This document shows positions 1 through 8,182 of a stretch of DNA of 64,000 bases, in pieces. The stretch lies in contig NZ_JBHTIU010000010.1 in the NCBI RefSeq assembly GCF_042677205.1, positions 1 to 64,000 of the forward strand, given 5' to 3'. This stretch comes from Paenibacillus_L residui. Lineage in GTDB: Bacteria; Bacillota; Bacilli; Paenibacillales; NBRC-103111. The translations under genes and the position numbers were made by a program. The notes beneath the pieces were generated by a model. That model had not been told where the DNA came from and searched no databases. It was given only the letters and a program-made list of their open reading frames with translations. Position 1 is the first letter of the stretch. Every line of letters starts with the position of its first letter.

Positions 1-111
1 TCCGAAAACCGTATACGCACTGGCTTCATTCATTCACTCGTTGTTCAGTTTTCAAAGGGCAATGCTGAATCTAGCAGCCTCTCGGCTATTGCCGCATCTC
101 TCAAGCGCGAC
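1..111 (-). promoter_or_regulatory. rRNA operon leader (pre-16S), reads out of the left edge
   Basis: The minus strand carries the conserved Firmicute pre-rRNA leader element CTTTGAAAACTGAACAACG (about 41-60), seen before 16S genes and in 16S-23S spacers, where it takes part in processing stems. It lies just downstream of a strong promoter and just beyond bofA, which matches the B. subtilis order bofA-rrnA. The 16S gene itself must lie left of the window and is not seen. Confidence 0.75.
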
Positions 112-117
112 TTTTAT

Positions 118-147
118 AATATAGCACGTCCCCTAATATAAAGTCAA
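118..147 (-). promoter_or_regulatory. rRNA operon promoter (sigma-A)
   Basis: On the minus strand TTGACT (147-142) and TATATT (123-118) are separated by 18 bases, with an AT-rich stretch upstream that could act as an UP element. It drives the leader that continues to the left edge. There is no other gene between it and the leader, so an rrn promoter is the natural reading. Confidence 0.75.
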
Positions 148-268
148 CTGTTTTTTTATTTAATATTTTTGAGACGAACAAAATGCTATTTCAACCTGAT
201 TTTCTGAATATCTACCATGGACTATGTCCGTAACAAAATTATCGAAAGCAAACCTATTAGACCCGAGC

Positions 269-535
269 TTATAGCAAAACTAGCTTTATAGCCGCCAGCA
301 TCCCTATACCGGGAATGCCAAGAAAAGTGACAGCCGCAATAGTGGCGGGGTTTATCGGAAGCCTGAATCCATAATATCCGCCAATCCAGTTCACTGCATA
401 CAGCAGCACGCCGGCAATGACAATATGAATCCCCAAACGGGCAAGCCATTGAATGGATGATCTATTTTTTATAAGAACAAATAGCAGAAAGGATAGTGAA
501 AAAATAAATACACCCCACAGCAAGAGCTGCATCAT
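269..535 (-). CDS. bofA: BofA, inhibitor of pro-sigma-K processing
   Basis: This 88-residue integral membrane protein matches BofA in length and in its conserved C-terminus (LPINPATIAAVTFLGIPGIG). Two hydrophobic helices are visible at about 3-22 and 31-48. In B. subtilis BofA holds the membrane protease SpoIVFB inactive in the outer forespore membrane until the sigma-K checkpoint is released. The start overlaps the yaaL stop in an ATGA arrangement, so the two are probably translationally coupled. Two ATG codons stand side by side (535 and 532); the second has the better distance from the GGGAGG site. The last gene before the rRNA operon. Confidence 0.93.
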   Translation of the reverse strand: MMQLLLWGVFIFSLSFLLFVLIKNRSSIQWLARLGIHIVIAGVLLYAVNWIGGYYGFRLPINPATIAAVTFLGIPGIGMLAAIKLVLL

Positions 536-798
536 ATCACCTCCCTCTCATAATTGACAAAACCTTGATTCCATTGCTGCTGTTTCGCCAGTCTGAGAAG
601 CATCTCATACTTTTTTTCTGCTGCCACCAAATCATATATAGCGCAATCGACTTCATCCTGACCGACGACCCATTCCAGCCGATGCTGGGCATTTCTCCAC
701 TCCAGTTGTGATTGGCGTATTTCCTCCAGAAGAGCCAGCTTGTCCTTGATCGACGCGGCCGTTTCCTTATTTCTCCTCCAATTCAGAAACCACTTCAT
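532..798 (-). CDS. yaaL: YaaL family protein (DUF2508)
   Basis: An 88-residue soluble, charged, mostly helical protein with the family pattern of a C-terminal tyrosine- and leucine-rich helix (AIYDLVAAEKKYEMLLR). It has the length and position of B. subtilis YaaL between recR and bofA. No function is known for the family. It is separated from recR by a terminator, so it may have its own promoter in the 130 bases upstream, and it overlaps bofA by 4 bases. Confidence 0.85.
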   Translation of the reverse strand: MKWFLNWRRNKETAASIKDKLALLEEIRQSQLEWRNAQHRLEWVVGQDEVDCAIYDLVAAEKKYEMLLRLAKQQQWNQGFVNYEREVI

Positions 799-928
799 TA
801 TTCCACCCCTCGCCGAGAGTTAGTCCTTAATAATGAATATGGTGTTCACGTAGGCTTTTAGAACGGTTTCCTCCAAAATCAATCCCTTGTCATCCGTCCA
901 TCTCCGCACCGGCAGAAAAACTGCTCAT

Positions 929-958
929 AAAAAAACTGCGGGACCCTTTGTCCCGCAG
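929..958 (-). terminator. Rho-independent terminator after recR
   Basis: On the minus strand CTGCGGGAC and GTCCCGCAG form a 9-bp GC-rich stem around a short loop, followed by seven T residues. It lies about 110 bases past the recR stop and closes the dnaX-yaaK-recR unit. The rest of the gap 799-1066 shows nothing clear. Confidence 0.85.
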
Positions 959-1066
959 GTAAATTGGCTTGCCATCCAATGTCAGATTAGCCGCCGTCTT
1001 ATTTTGTACATCCTATTTGCAGAGATCATTCCCGGCGGTATCCGGCCTATTCGGGGTCAGCTCCGC

Positions 1067-1666
1067 TCAGGAAAGCTCTCTTCTTCCTTCAAGCGCTTTG
1101 GTCAAAGTTACCTCGTCGGCATACTCCAAGTCTCCGCCCACCGGCAATCCGTGTGCAATACGTGTGACACGAATGCCGAAAGGCTTCACCAGACGGGATA
1201 AATACATTGCCGTCGCCTCTCCCTCTATATTCGGGTTGGTGGCAAGGATCATTTCCTGAACGCGTTCATCGCTCAGTCTCTTGACCAGCTCTGTTATGCG
1301 GATTTCATCCGGGCCAATGCCTTCCATGGGAGAAATAGCACCGTGAAGCACGTGGTAGAAACCGTTAAATTCCTTAGTCCTCTCCATAGCCACCAGATCT
1401 TTCGGTTCCTGCACGACACAGATAATGGAGTAATCCCGGCTCTTATCCTGACAAATCCGGCATGGGTCCGTATCTGTAATATTGCAGCAAACCGAACAAT
1501 AATGGAGATTTCTTTTGACATTGACGAGCGCCTTGGCAAAATCGATCGCTTCATCTTCCTTCATCTGAAGAACATGAAAAGCTAGACGACTCGCCGTCTT
1601 GGGCCCTATGCCCGGAAGCTTGGAAAAGGAATCGATTAATTTGGCCAATGGTTCGGGGTAGTACAA
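1067..1666 (-). CDS. recR: Recombination protein RecR
   Basis: A 199-residue RecR, the usual length. It shows the N-terminal helix-hairpin-helix region (KLPGIGPKTASRLAFH), a four-cysteine zinc site (CSVCCNITDTDPCRIC, about 57-72) and a Toprim domain (IICVVQEPKDLVAMERT). RecR works with RecF and RecO to load RecA on gapped DNA. The start is TTG, placed 8 bases after AAGGAG. It follows yaaK by 34 bases and the dnaX-yaaK-recR order is conserved in Firmicutes. Confidence 0.97.
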   Translation of the reverse strand: MYYPEPLAKLIDSFSKLPGIGPKTASRLAFHVLQMKEDEAIDFAKALVNVKRNLHYCSVCCNITDTDPCRICQDKSRDYSIICVVQEPKDLVAMERTKEFNGFYHVLHGAISPMEGIGPDEIRITELVKRLSDERVQEMILATNPNIEGEATAMYLSRLVKPFGIRVTRIAHGLPVGGDLEYADEVTLTKALEGRRELS

Positions 1667-1700
1667 GAGGCTATCTCCTTTTATCCAGTCTCGTTCGCTA

Positions 1701-2012
1701 TTAGAACAGACCCGGGATTTTTAATCCGGCAGTAAACTTGCCCATGTCCTTGTTGGCCAGCTCTTCCGCTTGGTTCAAAGCGTCATTCACGGCTGTCAGC
1801 ACGAGATCCTGCAGCATTTCCACATCGTCGGGATCGACAGCTTCCGGCTTAATGGCAATATTGACGATTTTCTTCTGTCCGTTAGCGGTAACGGTGACCA
1901 CGCCGCCCCCTGCAGTTCCTTCCACCGTTTTATTGGCCAGTTCTTCCTGCGCCTTCAGCATCTGCTCCTGCATTTTCTTAACCTGCTTCATCATTTGATT
2001 CATATTATTCAT
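1701..2012 (-). CDS. yaaK: YbaB/EbfC family nucleoid-associated protein
   Basis: A 103-residue protein that starts with a methionine-rich coiled helix (MNNMNQMMKQVKKMQEQMLK) and continues with the YbaB core (VEGTAGGGVVTVTANGQ). Members form dimers that bind DNA without strong sequence preference. It sits between dnaX and recR, 13 bases after the dnaX stop, and is very probably co-transcribed with both. Confidence 0.95.
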   Translation of the reverse strand: MNNMNQMMKQVKKMQEQMLKAQEELANKTVEGTAGGGVVTVTANGQKKIVNIAIKPEAVDPDDVEMLQDLVLTAVNDALNQAEELANKDMGKFTAGLKIPGLF

Positions 2013-2025
2013 GCTTACCTACTCC

Positions 2026-3783
2026 TTAATCTTTTTTTATTTTCACCAAATCTTCTCCGAATAATTGGATCGCTTCATCGACCCAGGGAGATTTACTGCC
2101 CTGCTGCTCCTCATCCGGCTCAAGCTTCATCTCTTCGACAGCTTCCGGTTCTTCCGCCAACGCATCCTTCCATTCCTGGTTCATAACGGCAACAAGCTGG
2201 AGCGGATGACCCAGAACCTGCTGTATCGCCTGCTCGATAAGCTGCTTGTTTGCAGGCTTCTCCGTAGTCTCCCGATGCATGGCGCTTTTGAATGCGAGAA
2301 GCAGTTGATCATTGGATAGTGACACAGGCTCGCCGTCCACAAGCCAGGCATGCACCGTTATCTTCATTTCCTTAACCAGTGCCAATATCTGGCTCCATTT
2401 GGACAAGGCCTGTTTAAACAGCGGAGACTCCTGGTCGCGAATGAATGCCTCCAGGTTTACAGACGGCTTGCGAATGGCAGGGCCGCTTCTCCGGGCTCCG
2501 AACTGATCGGCCGGCCCCCTGGATGCCGGCTCCGGTGTTGTCACCTGGCCGGAAGCCGGCGCCGGGGAAGAGGCCATTAGCCTGGAGAGCGTCTGTTCCA
2601 GCTGCTCCACCTTCCGTTTAAGGACGGCCCAGTCTTCTCCTTGTCCGGCCGAGACGGGAGACGACGGAGAGGCTTGCGGTGACGGGGCTTCTTGGCCTTG
2701 CAAATGGCACAGCTTCATAACCGCAATTTCAAATAATATCTGAGGCTGCGAAGAATACTTCATCTCCCCGTGATAGCGGTTGAGAACCTCGATCGATTCG
2801 AACAATTCCTCACGGCTGAAGGAAGCGGCCGTCTCAGCGAAGCTGGCGGGATCCAGAATCCGCTCGGTGGAGGCTAACGAATCGGGAACAATCTTGATCA
2901 GAAGCAGATCCCGGAAATAATGCATCAGACTCTCCACGCATTTATCCGGACTCTTGCCTGCCTGCAGAAATTGCTCCACTAATTGCAGAGCTTCCCCGAT
3001 GCGCCGTTCCCGAATCAACACGGATAGTTTCTTAAATTGATCGGCCGCTACTCCACCGGTCATAGCCACTATATCCTCGTAAGTGACCTTGCCGCTCGAG
3101 AAGGAGGAAATCTGGTCCAAGAGGCTGACGGCGTCACGCATCCCGCCCTGGGACAGCCGCGCAATGTACTGAAGCGCCTCCTGTTCTATATCAACGCCTT
3201 CTTGCCGGCAGATATAATCCAATCTGGAGATCTGTTCATCCAGAGACACCCTGCGGAAGTCAAATCGTTGACAGCGGGAAATAATGGTGGCCGGGATTTT
3301 ATGCGGCTCTGTTGTGGCCAGAATGAACATGACTTGCCCCGGAGGCTCCTCCAACGTCTTCAATAAGGCATTGAACGCTTCGGTGGTCAGCATGTGAACC
3401 TCGTCGATGATATAAACCTTCTGCCGAACCTCTGTCGGGGCGAACTTGACCTTATCGCGTATATCGCGGATTTCTTCCACACCGCGGTTAGAGGCCGCGT
3501 CAATCTCGACCACGTCCATGACGGCACCTTCTGTAATCCGCCGGCAAGTATCACATTCGTTACAAGGCTCTTCGGCAGGGCCGTGCTGGCAATTAACCGC
3601 TTTGGCTAATATTTTGGCCGCACTGGTTTTCCCTGTTCCGCGTGGCCCATTGAACAAATATGCATGGGTCAAACGGTTTTCTCTGAGAGAGTTTTGCAAG
3701 GTTTTTACAATATGCTGTTGTCCGACGACATCTCTGAAAAATTGAGGCCGCCACGTACGGTATAGCGCAATATGCTGTTTCAT
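2026..3783 (-). CDS. dnaX: DNA polymerase III subunits gamma/tau
   Basis: A 585-residue clamp-loader ATPase. Visible are the Walker A box (GPRGTGKTSAAK), the zinc module with four cysteines (CQHGPAEEPCNECDTC), the Walker B region (YIIDEVHML) and the SRC sensor (ISRCQRFDF). A proline- and serine-rich linker at about 370-450 precedes the C-terminal tau region. The ATG at 3783 is preferred because GGAGAGG lies 7 bases before it and the protein then begins MKQHIALYRTWRP as in other DnaX proteins; a TTG five codons upstream overlaps that binding site. First gene of the dnaX-yaaK-recR unit. Confidence 0.97.
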   Translation of the reverse strand: MKQHIALYRTWRPQFFRDVVGQQHIVKTLQNSLRENRLTHAYLFNGPRGTGKTSAAKILAKAVNCQHGPAEEPCNECDTCRRITEGAVMDVVEIDAASNRGVEEIRDIRDKVKFAPTEVRQKVYIIDEVHMLTTEAFNALLKTLEEPPGQVMFILATTEPHKIPATIISRCQRFDFRRVSLDEQISRLDYICRQEGVDIEQEALQYIARLSQGGMRDAVSLLDQISSFSSGKVTYEDIVAMTGGVAADQFKKLSVLIRERRIGEALQLVEQFLQAGKSPDKCVESLMHYFRDLLLIKIVPDSLASTERILDPASFAETAASFSREELFESIEVLNRYHGEMKYSSQPQILFEIAVMKLCHLQGQEAPSPQASPSSPVSAGQGEDWAVLKRKVEQLEQTLSRLMASSPAPASGQVTTPEPASRGPADQFGARRSGPAIRKPSVNLEAFIRDQESPLFKQALSKWSQILALVKEMKITVHAWLVDGEPVSLSNDQLLLAFKSAMHRETTEKPANKQLIEQAIQQVLGHPLQLVAVMNQEWKDALAEEPEAVEEMKLEPDEEQQGSKSPWVDEAIQLFGEDLVKIKKD

Positions 3784-3826
3784 ATAAAACCTCTCCAATA
3801 ATTCCTTGCATAGAATTATTTTCTTT

Positions 3827-3855
3827 ATTATACAATACTGTCAGTCCTCATTGAA
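3827..3855 (-). promoter_or_regulatory. Possible sigma-A promoter of dnaX
   Basis: A consensus TATAAT (3832-3827) lies 17 bases downstream of TTCAAT (3855-3850), a weak -35 match, and about 45 bases before the dnaX start. The region between dnaX and the upstream kinase terminator holds nothing else recognisable. Confidence 0.5.
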
Positions 3856-3960
3856 GCGCGATCAATGAATTGGTCCGGATTGCTTGAATATGGGAAGCGA
3901 AACGGGATGGATTTAGCCTGGCAGTTCAACAGAGGCGAATTATAAAAATGGCGGGGAAAC

Positions 3961-3992
3961 ACAAAAACAGCCTCTCCAAACGGCAGGCTGTT
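3961..3992 (-). terminator. Terminator of the PAS histidine kinase gene
   Basis: AACAGCCT and AGGCTGTT pair on the minus strand directly after the kinase stop codon and are followed by TTTTGTGTTT. It would separate the kinase transcript from dnaX. Confidence 0.65.
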
Positions 3993-5429
3993 CTATGGAA
4001 AGGGAATGCTTACACTGAACGTCGTGCCATAGCCCTTCGAAGCGACGCGTATCGTTCCACCGATGTCGTGAATGATGCGCTGACAGACGGACAGTCCGAG
4101 ACCGGTCCCGTTTTCCTTGGTGGTAAAGAAGGGATCGAAAATTTTATCGATGACAAAATTGGGGATTCCGGGTCCGGTATCATGAATTTCAATATGAACC
4201 ATCAACTCCTCATAATCGACCTTCTCCGTTATGGTGAGTATTCCTCCGTCCGCCATTGCTTCGATCCCGTTCTTGCACAGATTGAGGAAAACCTGCTTCA
4301 GCAGCTCGCTGTCGGCAATCACTTTAGGCAGGCCGGGAATGGCATCATATTGTACGCTTACCCCATGAAGCAATGCCTCATTACTGATTATCGGCAAGAT
4401 TTCGCGCATAACCAGCTTGATATCCACCTTATGATAGGATACGTTCTTAGGCTTGCTGAGCAGTAGGAATTCACTAACCAGCTCGTTAATCCGGTTGATT
4501 TCGGTTAGCATGATGTCGGTATATTCCTGTTCCTTAACCATGCCCTTCTCTATAAAGGTATTCTTGAGCACCTGCATGAAACCTTTAATGGATGTTAACG
4601 GATTCCGGATTTCATGTGCGGTTCCCGCTGCAATCTGGCCGATCATCGCCAACCGGTCGCTTCTCTGCACCTGTTGTTCCAAAGACCGCAGATTCGTTAC
4701 ATCCTTAAAAATAACATAGGCGCCCACCGTTCTCCCGGCCTCATCCTTAAGCACATTGGAATCGAGCAGCAGCTCATAGCGATCCTCGTTATTCGTCCAG
4801 GAAACGGCATGATTTCTCACCACGACCCCATTTAATATGGCTGGCTGAATCAGTTGGTGATGAGAGGGGACGGCATTAAAAACCTCTGTAACCGGTTTGT
4901 TGACAACTTTTTCTCTATGTAACCCTAATACCCGACAGGCCATATCGCTAATATCCACGATACGGAATTGGACATCAATCAGGATGACCCCTAAATTAAT
5001 ATCCTTCATAAACGTTCCGGCAAATTTCTGAAGCAAGGAAAGCTCCTCCTCCGTACAGACCCGGTCCATGTGCATGGAAAAATAGGGTCTTCCATCCGGA
5101 GTTTGTAATGAGACAATCGCATACCGCCTGTTCATCACATCCCCCTGACAATTCCGCAGACGGATGATTGGATTTAAACTGCTCCGGGATACCGCTTCCA
5201 AATATTGATCCTGCAGAATGCTAAAGGATGACTCAATCCCCAATTGCTGAAGCGACATCCCTTTAAGCTCCTGCAGTGTATAACCTGCTTCTTGGAGAAG
5301 AGCGGCGCTGCAGTCGGCGATCAATCCCTCGCCGTCCACAACAATAACACACTGTGACGAGAAAGCCTGAATGTAGGCATCCACATGTTCGATTGTGAGC
5401 GGAGAACGGCCTTTACTTAAAGAGGACAA
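3993..5429 (-). CDS. PAS-domain sensor histidine kinase
   Basis: A 478-residue soluble kinase without membrane segments. Two PAS-like sensor domains can be placed at about 18-120 and 135-245. A HisKA domain follows, with the phospho-acceptor His272 in GTAHEIRNPLTS, then a HATPase domain with the N box (NLCKNGIEAM), the G1 box (DTGPGIP) and GTGLGLSV. The layout resembles cytosolic sporulation kinases that feed phosphate to Spo0F, but it is also common in other pathways; no partner response regulator is adjacent, and spo0F lies 6.5 kb away. The start is TTG after GGGGGGAAG. It lies between dnaX and the SRP RNA gene, which are direct neighbours in B. subtilis. Confidence 0.85.
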   Translation of the reverse strand: MSSLSKGRSPLTIEHVDAYIQAFSSQCVIVVDGEGLIADCSAALLQEAGYTLQELKGMSLQQLGIESSFSILQDQYLEAVSRSSLNPIIRLRNCQGDVMNRRYAIVSLQTPDGRPYFSMHMDRVCTEEELSLLQKFAGTFMKDINLGVILIDVQFRIVDISDMACRVLGLHREKVVNKPVTEVFNAVPSHHQLIQPAILNGVVVRNHAVSWTNNEDRYELLLDSNVLKDEAGRTVGAYVIFKDVTNLRSLEQQVQRSDRLAMIGQIAAGTAHEIRNPLTSIKGFMQVLKNTFIEKGMVKEQEYTDIMLTEINRINELVSEFLLLSKPKNVSYHKVDIKLVMREILPIISNEALLHGVSVQYDAIPGLPKVIADSELLKQVFLNLCKNGIEAMADGGILTITEKVDYEELMVHIEIHDTGPGIPNFVIDKIFDPFFTTKENGTGLGLSVCQRIIHDIGGTIRVASKGYGTTFSVSIPFP

Positions 5430-5546
5430 CTGCTTCCCCCCTATTCCTTAAAGTACGGAACGCAATCTCTCTTTACGTTTTGGTTACATAGCGGTAGTTT
5501 ACACGTATAAACATTCGATCTACGGTTTTAAATTCCTTCCGGACAA

Positions 5547-5588
5547 CAAAAAAACACTTCAATTCGATATTATCGGCATTGAAGTGCT
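5547..5588 (-). terminator. Terminator of the SRP RNA gene
   Basis: CACTTCAAT and ATTGAAGTG form a 9-bp stem around a 14-base loop and are followed by seven T residues on the minus strand. It lies just past the 3' end of the SRP RNA. Confidence 0.85.
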
Positions 5589-5606
5589 GCTCTACATTTA
5601 ATATTA

Positions 5607-5878
5607 AACCGTGCACCTGCTATCGATCATTGCAATCCAAGCGGAACGAACATCGTCAGCTCAGGCTAGGCACTCCTTCGGCACATGAAGCATCTTGCTT
5701 ACGGCTGCTTTCTTCCGAACCTGACCGGGTTCACAAGCGTTCATTGCGAAGGACCTGACCGTCAACACTGACAAACATCCGTCAGACCTTACATTAACAA
5801 GACCTCTAACAGGAATTCAACCCTGCTGCAGCGGATTGCAGGTTACAGGGCACCGCTACCTCCCCGTCTAGCACGGCA
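5607..5878 (-). ncRNA. ffs: Signal recognition particle RNA, large Bacillus type (scRNA)
   Basis: About 270 nt on the minus strand. The domain IV core is readable: GGTCAGGTTCGGAAGAAAGCAGCC (positions 5710-5735, given here only as its parts GGTCAGG, GGAA tetraloop and AGCAGCC) is the Ffh-binding hairpin. The 5' end (GCCGTGC) and the 3' end (GCACGG) pair, and TGCAATCCGC near the 5' end pairs with a matching stretch near the 3' end, giving the long rod and Alu domain typical of Bacillus. The ends are set from a consensus promoter and a terminator and may be off by a few bases. It targets secretory and membrane proteins to the translocon. Confidence 0.93.
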
Positions 5879-5884
5879 TGAATA

Positions 5885-5913
5885 AGTATAGCGGATTGAG
5901 CGGCAAATATCAA
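5885..5913 (-). promoter_or_regulatory. SRP RNA promoter (sigma-A)
   Basis: TTGATA (5913-5908) and TATACT (5890-5885) are spaced by exactly 17 bases, and the predicted start about 7 bases downstream falls on the 5' end of the SRP RNA. It is close to consensus, as expected for a stable RNA. Confidence 0.85.
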
Positions 5914-5936
5914 CTATCGGTTTTTGGATAAATCAG

Positions 5937-6323
5937 CTATTGGCGTCTCACATTAACCCTGACGTCGTATCTGGGCAGCATATAGCTGACCGCTTCCAAG
6001 GCCTGGGCTTCAATCCTCTGGTATTCTTCCTGGCTCGTATCCCTCGGTACATAGACCGTTATGTCCAGGCGCCGGCCATTGAAGACGGTCCGAGTATTTT
6101 GAATCCCGCCGATCTCCCTGAGCGCATGATTAACCATTCGCCGGTCGGCAGAATAATTATGATAGGTTGGGCTTGTCGGGTAATTGGGATTGGCGCTTGT
6201 CGCACCCAGTAACCCATCATCCGGATAACTTCTTGCCCTTACTCCGTTATTTCCGCAACCGGACACAAGTAAGGAAAGACAAATAACGGATATCGCCCCG
6301 ACTAACACTCCGGTTCTGTTCAT
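5937..6323 (-). CDS. YhcN/YlaJ-type sporulation lipoprotein
   Basis: A 128-residue protein with a lipoprotein signal peptide (hydrophobic core at about 5-20, lipobox LVSGC). The mature part is short, polar and tyrosine-rich, then forms the YhcN/YlaJ fold region (NHALREIGGIQNTRTVFNGRRLDITVYV). Family members are forespore-made lipoproteins found in spore membranes and affecting germination. The ATG at 6323 is preferred over an in-frame TTG three codons upstream, because that TTG almost touches the GGAGGTG site. It follows rpmE by about 80 bases and ends close to the SRP RNA promoter. Confidence 0.82.
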   Translation of the reverse strand: MNRTGVLVGAISVICLSLLVSGCGNNGVRARSYPDDGLLGATSANPNYPTSPTYHNYSADRRMVNHALREIGGIQNTRTVFNGRRLDITVYVPRDTSQEEYQRIEAQALEAVSYMLPRYDVRVNVRRQ

Positions 6324-6404
6324 AATAAACAAACACCTCCCTTGGTCTTAGAATGACCTTAGAGAGGTGTGTTAATCCATTTCCCAAAAGGAAATTGCCG
6401 GATA

Positions 6405-6602
6405 TTACATTCCGTATTTCTTCTTAAATTTATCTACACGTCCGCCAGCATCGACAAATTTCTGCTTGCCGGTGAAGAACGGATGGCAGTTAGAGCAAAT
6501 TTCCACGCGGAGCTCCTGCTTTACGGACCCGGATTCAAAGGTGTTCCCGCAAGCACAAGTGACCGTAGTTACATGGTAATTTGGATGAATAGCTTCTTTC
6601 AC
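6405..6602 (-). CDS. rpmE: 50S ribosomal protein L31, zinc-binding type
   Basis: A 65-residue L31. Cys16, Cys18, Cys36 and Cys39 (TCACGN and ICSNCHPFF) form the zinc site of the C-plus form, which in B. subtilis is replaced by the zinc-free YtiA when zinc is scarce. The start is GTG behind AGAGGTG. In B. subtilis rpmE is also next to rho; here a radical SAM gene stands between them. Confidence 0.97.
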   Translation of the reverse strand: MKEAIHPNYHVTTVTCACGNTFESGSVKQELRVEICSNCHPFFTGKQKFVDAGGRVDKFKKKYGM

Positions 6603-6667
6603 AATCTTTCACCTCTTTCCGCCCTGAATCTTAAACGTCGATCCAGAGTAAATGGACACATAAACGG

Positions 6668-6696
6668 ATTATATCAAAACCATTTTTGTTGCGCAA
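6668..6696 (-). promoter_or_regulatory. rpmE promoter (sigma-A, extended -10)
   Basis: TTGCGC (6696-6691) is followed after 17 bases by TATAAT (6673-6668), with TG one base before the -10 hexamer. It lies about 66 bases upstream of the rpmE start. Confidence 0.7.
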
Positions 6697-6791
6697 GAGT
6701 CTATCATTGACAATTCCGAGCGGTCTGCGGTTCAGATTCGACTTTTATACAGTGAGCAAACTCGAAGGATACCCGCTTATCCGGAAAACTT

Positions 6792-8075
6792 TTATGGAGT
6801 TCCTCCGCTGCGATCCAACACTCTCTTCTTCCGCAGTCCTTCCGGAGTATGGGAATAGGAGCCGATGGCCACATCCGGCAGTTCCTCCTGGAAGATTTCA
6901 ATCATCTGCTTCATCCCCAGGATCTCTCCCTGCGGAGAGGGAATTATATTCAGATATGCCTCTGGATCGATGTTCAAATTTCTAAGCTGAATCAATTTCA
7001 GGCCCGTTCTGCGTACGAAGCCTATCATCGCTTCGATTTCCTCTTCCCGGTCCGTCACCCCGGGGAAGATCAAATAATTGATAGACGTTAATACTCCTTT
7101 ATCCGATGCATACTTCAAAGACTTTTCCACATTGGCCAAAGTATACCGGCGAGGTTTATAGTAAGCATTATAATGCTCGTCAAGCGCGCTAATCGTGCTG
7201 ACACGCATCATATCCAGGCCTGCATCCACTATTCCGCGGATGAAGTCCGTCAGCCCGGCATTCGTATTAATGTTAATATAGCCCATATCCGTAATGCGGC
7301 GAACTTCACGAATGGCCGGTATAATCAGGGCCGCTTGCGTAGAGGGTTCACCCTCGCAGCCCTGCCCGAAGCTGATGATACTGTCTGGCGAAGTCAGCTG
7401 CTCCAGCATCACTTGCACGATTTCTTCCACCGTCGGCTTGAAATTCATCCGGGTCTGCGGCGCTACGAATCCGCTGTCCTCCGGCTGTTCCGAAATACAC
7501 CCGAAGCAACCGGCATTACAGGAATAGGAGACAGGGACAGCGCCCTCCCAACGATTAAGGAAGGTATTGGATGCCGTCAAGCATTCATATTCCAAAGCAC
7601 ACTTGGACAAATGTTTATACAGCCGGTTCTCGGGATATTTATCCAGCCGGTCCGATACCTGCTGCTCCAACAGATCCGGATCACAGTTGACCGGATTCCA
7701 GCGATACGGATCGTCGCTCTGACGGGCCGCCACATAGAATCCATCCTCTTTCCAAACCACAGCCGTATATCCGAACAGAGGAAGCACCGCAGACCGATCC
7801 TTCTTCACATAGCCCGGCAGCAGAAGACGGGTAAACCCTTGCGGCAGCAGCGCCCCCACCGCAGCGAATGAGCCGTCCATCGCTTTCATTTCGCCGGTCT
7901 TCGGATCCATACAGACCGGACGGGTGGAGGGCAAACTGACCAATGTCGCTCCCTCCGGAAGCGGGATCAGCTCGTCTTCCATAATTTCCACAACCATATC
8001 CCCGCTGCGGCCAAGTGCCAGCAAATCGGGATGATCATATACATTGCCGTCTGAATCCGCATATACCAAATTCAT
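6792..8075 (-). CDS. Radical SAM protein of unknown substrate
   Basis: A 427-residue protein. The first 170 residues form an extra N-terminal domain without a recognised motif. The radical SAM core starts with the cluster motif CNAGCFGC (CxxxCxxC) in VSYSCNAGCFGCISEQPE, and a glycine-rich SAM motif region (ISFGQGCEGEPSTQ) follows. No C-terminal SPASM cysteines are seen. It lies between rho and rpmE on the same strand, about 110 bases after rho. Related proteins in sporeformers are uncharacterised, so the substrate cannot be named. Confidence 0.8.
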   Translation of the reverse strand: MNLVYADSDGNVYDHPDLLALGRSGDMVVEIMEDELIPLPEGATLVSLPSTRPVCMDPKTGEMKAMDGSFAAVGALLPQGFTRLLLPGYVKKDRSAVLPLFGYTAVVWKEDGFYVAARQSDDPYRWNPVNCDPDLLEQQVSDRLDKYPENRLYKHLSKCALEYECLTASNTFLNRWEGAVPVSYSCNAGCFGCISEQPEDSGFVAPQTRMNFKPTVEEIVQVMLEQLTSPDSIISFGQGCEGEPSTQAALIIPAIREVRRITDMGYININTNAGLTDFIRGIVDAGLDMMRVSTISALDEHYNAYYKPRRYTLANVEKSLKYASDKGVLTSINYLIFPGVTDREEEIEAMIGFVRRTGLKLIQLRNLNIDPEAYLNIIPSPQGEILGMKQMIEIFQEELPDVAIGSYSHTPEGLRKKRVLDRSGGTP

Positions 8076-8182
8076 TGTAGTGCCCCTTTATCTCGTCACC
8101 ATCGGTGATGCAAGTTACTTATTGAAGTGTATATTCACGAACCGCAATCCGGACGTATCATCCAATGATGAGTCCTTCACTT

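Noticed and set aside
5597..5876. Protein-coding frame in the SRP RNA region
   Set aside because: Short frames exist, but promoter, terminator, end pairing and the GGAA-tetraloop domain identify the SRP RNA.
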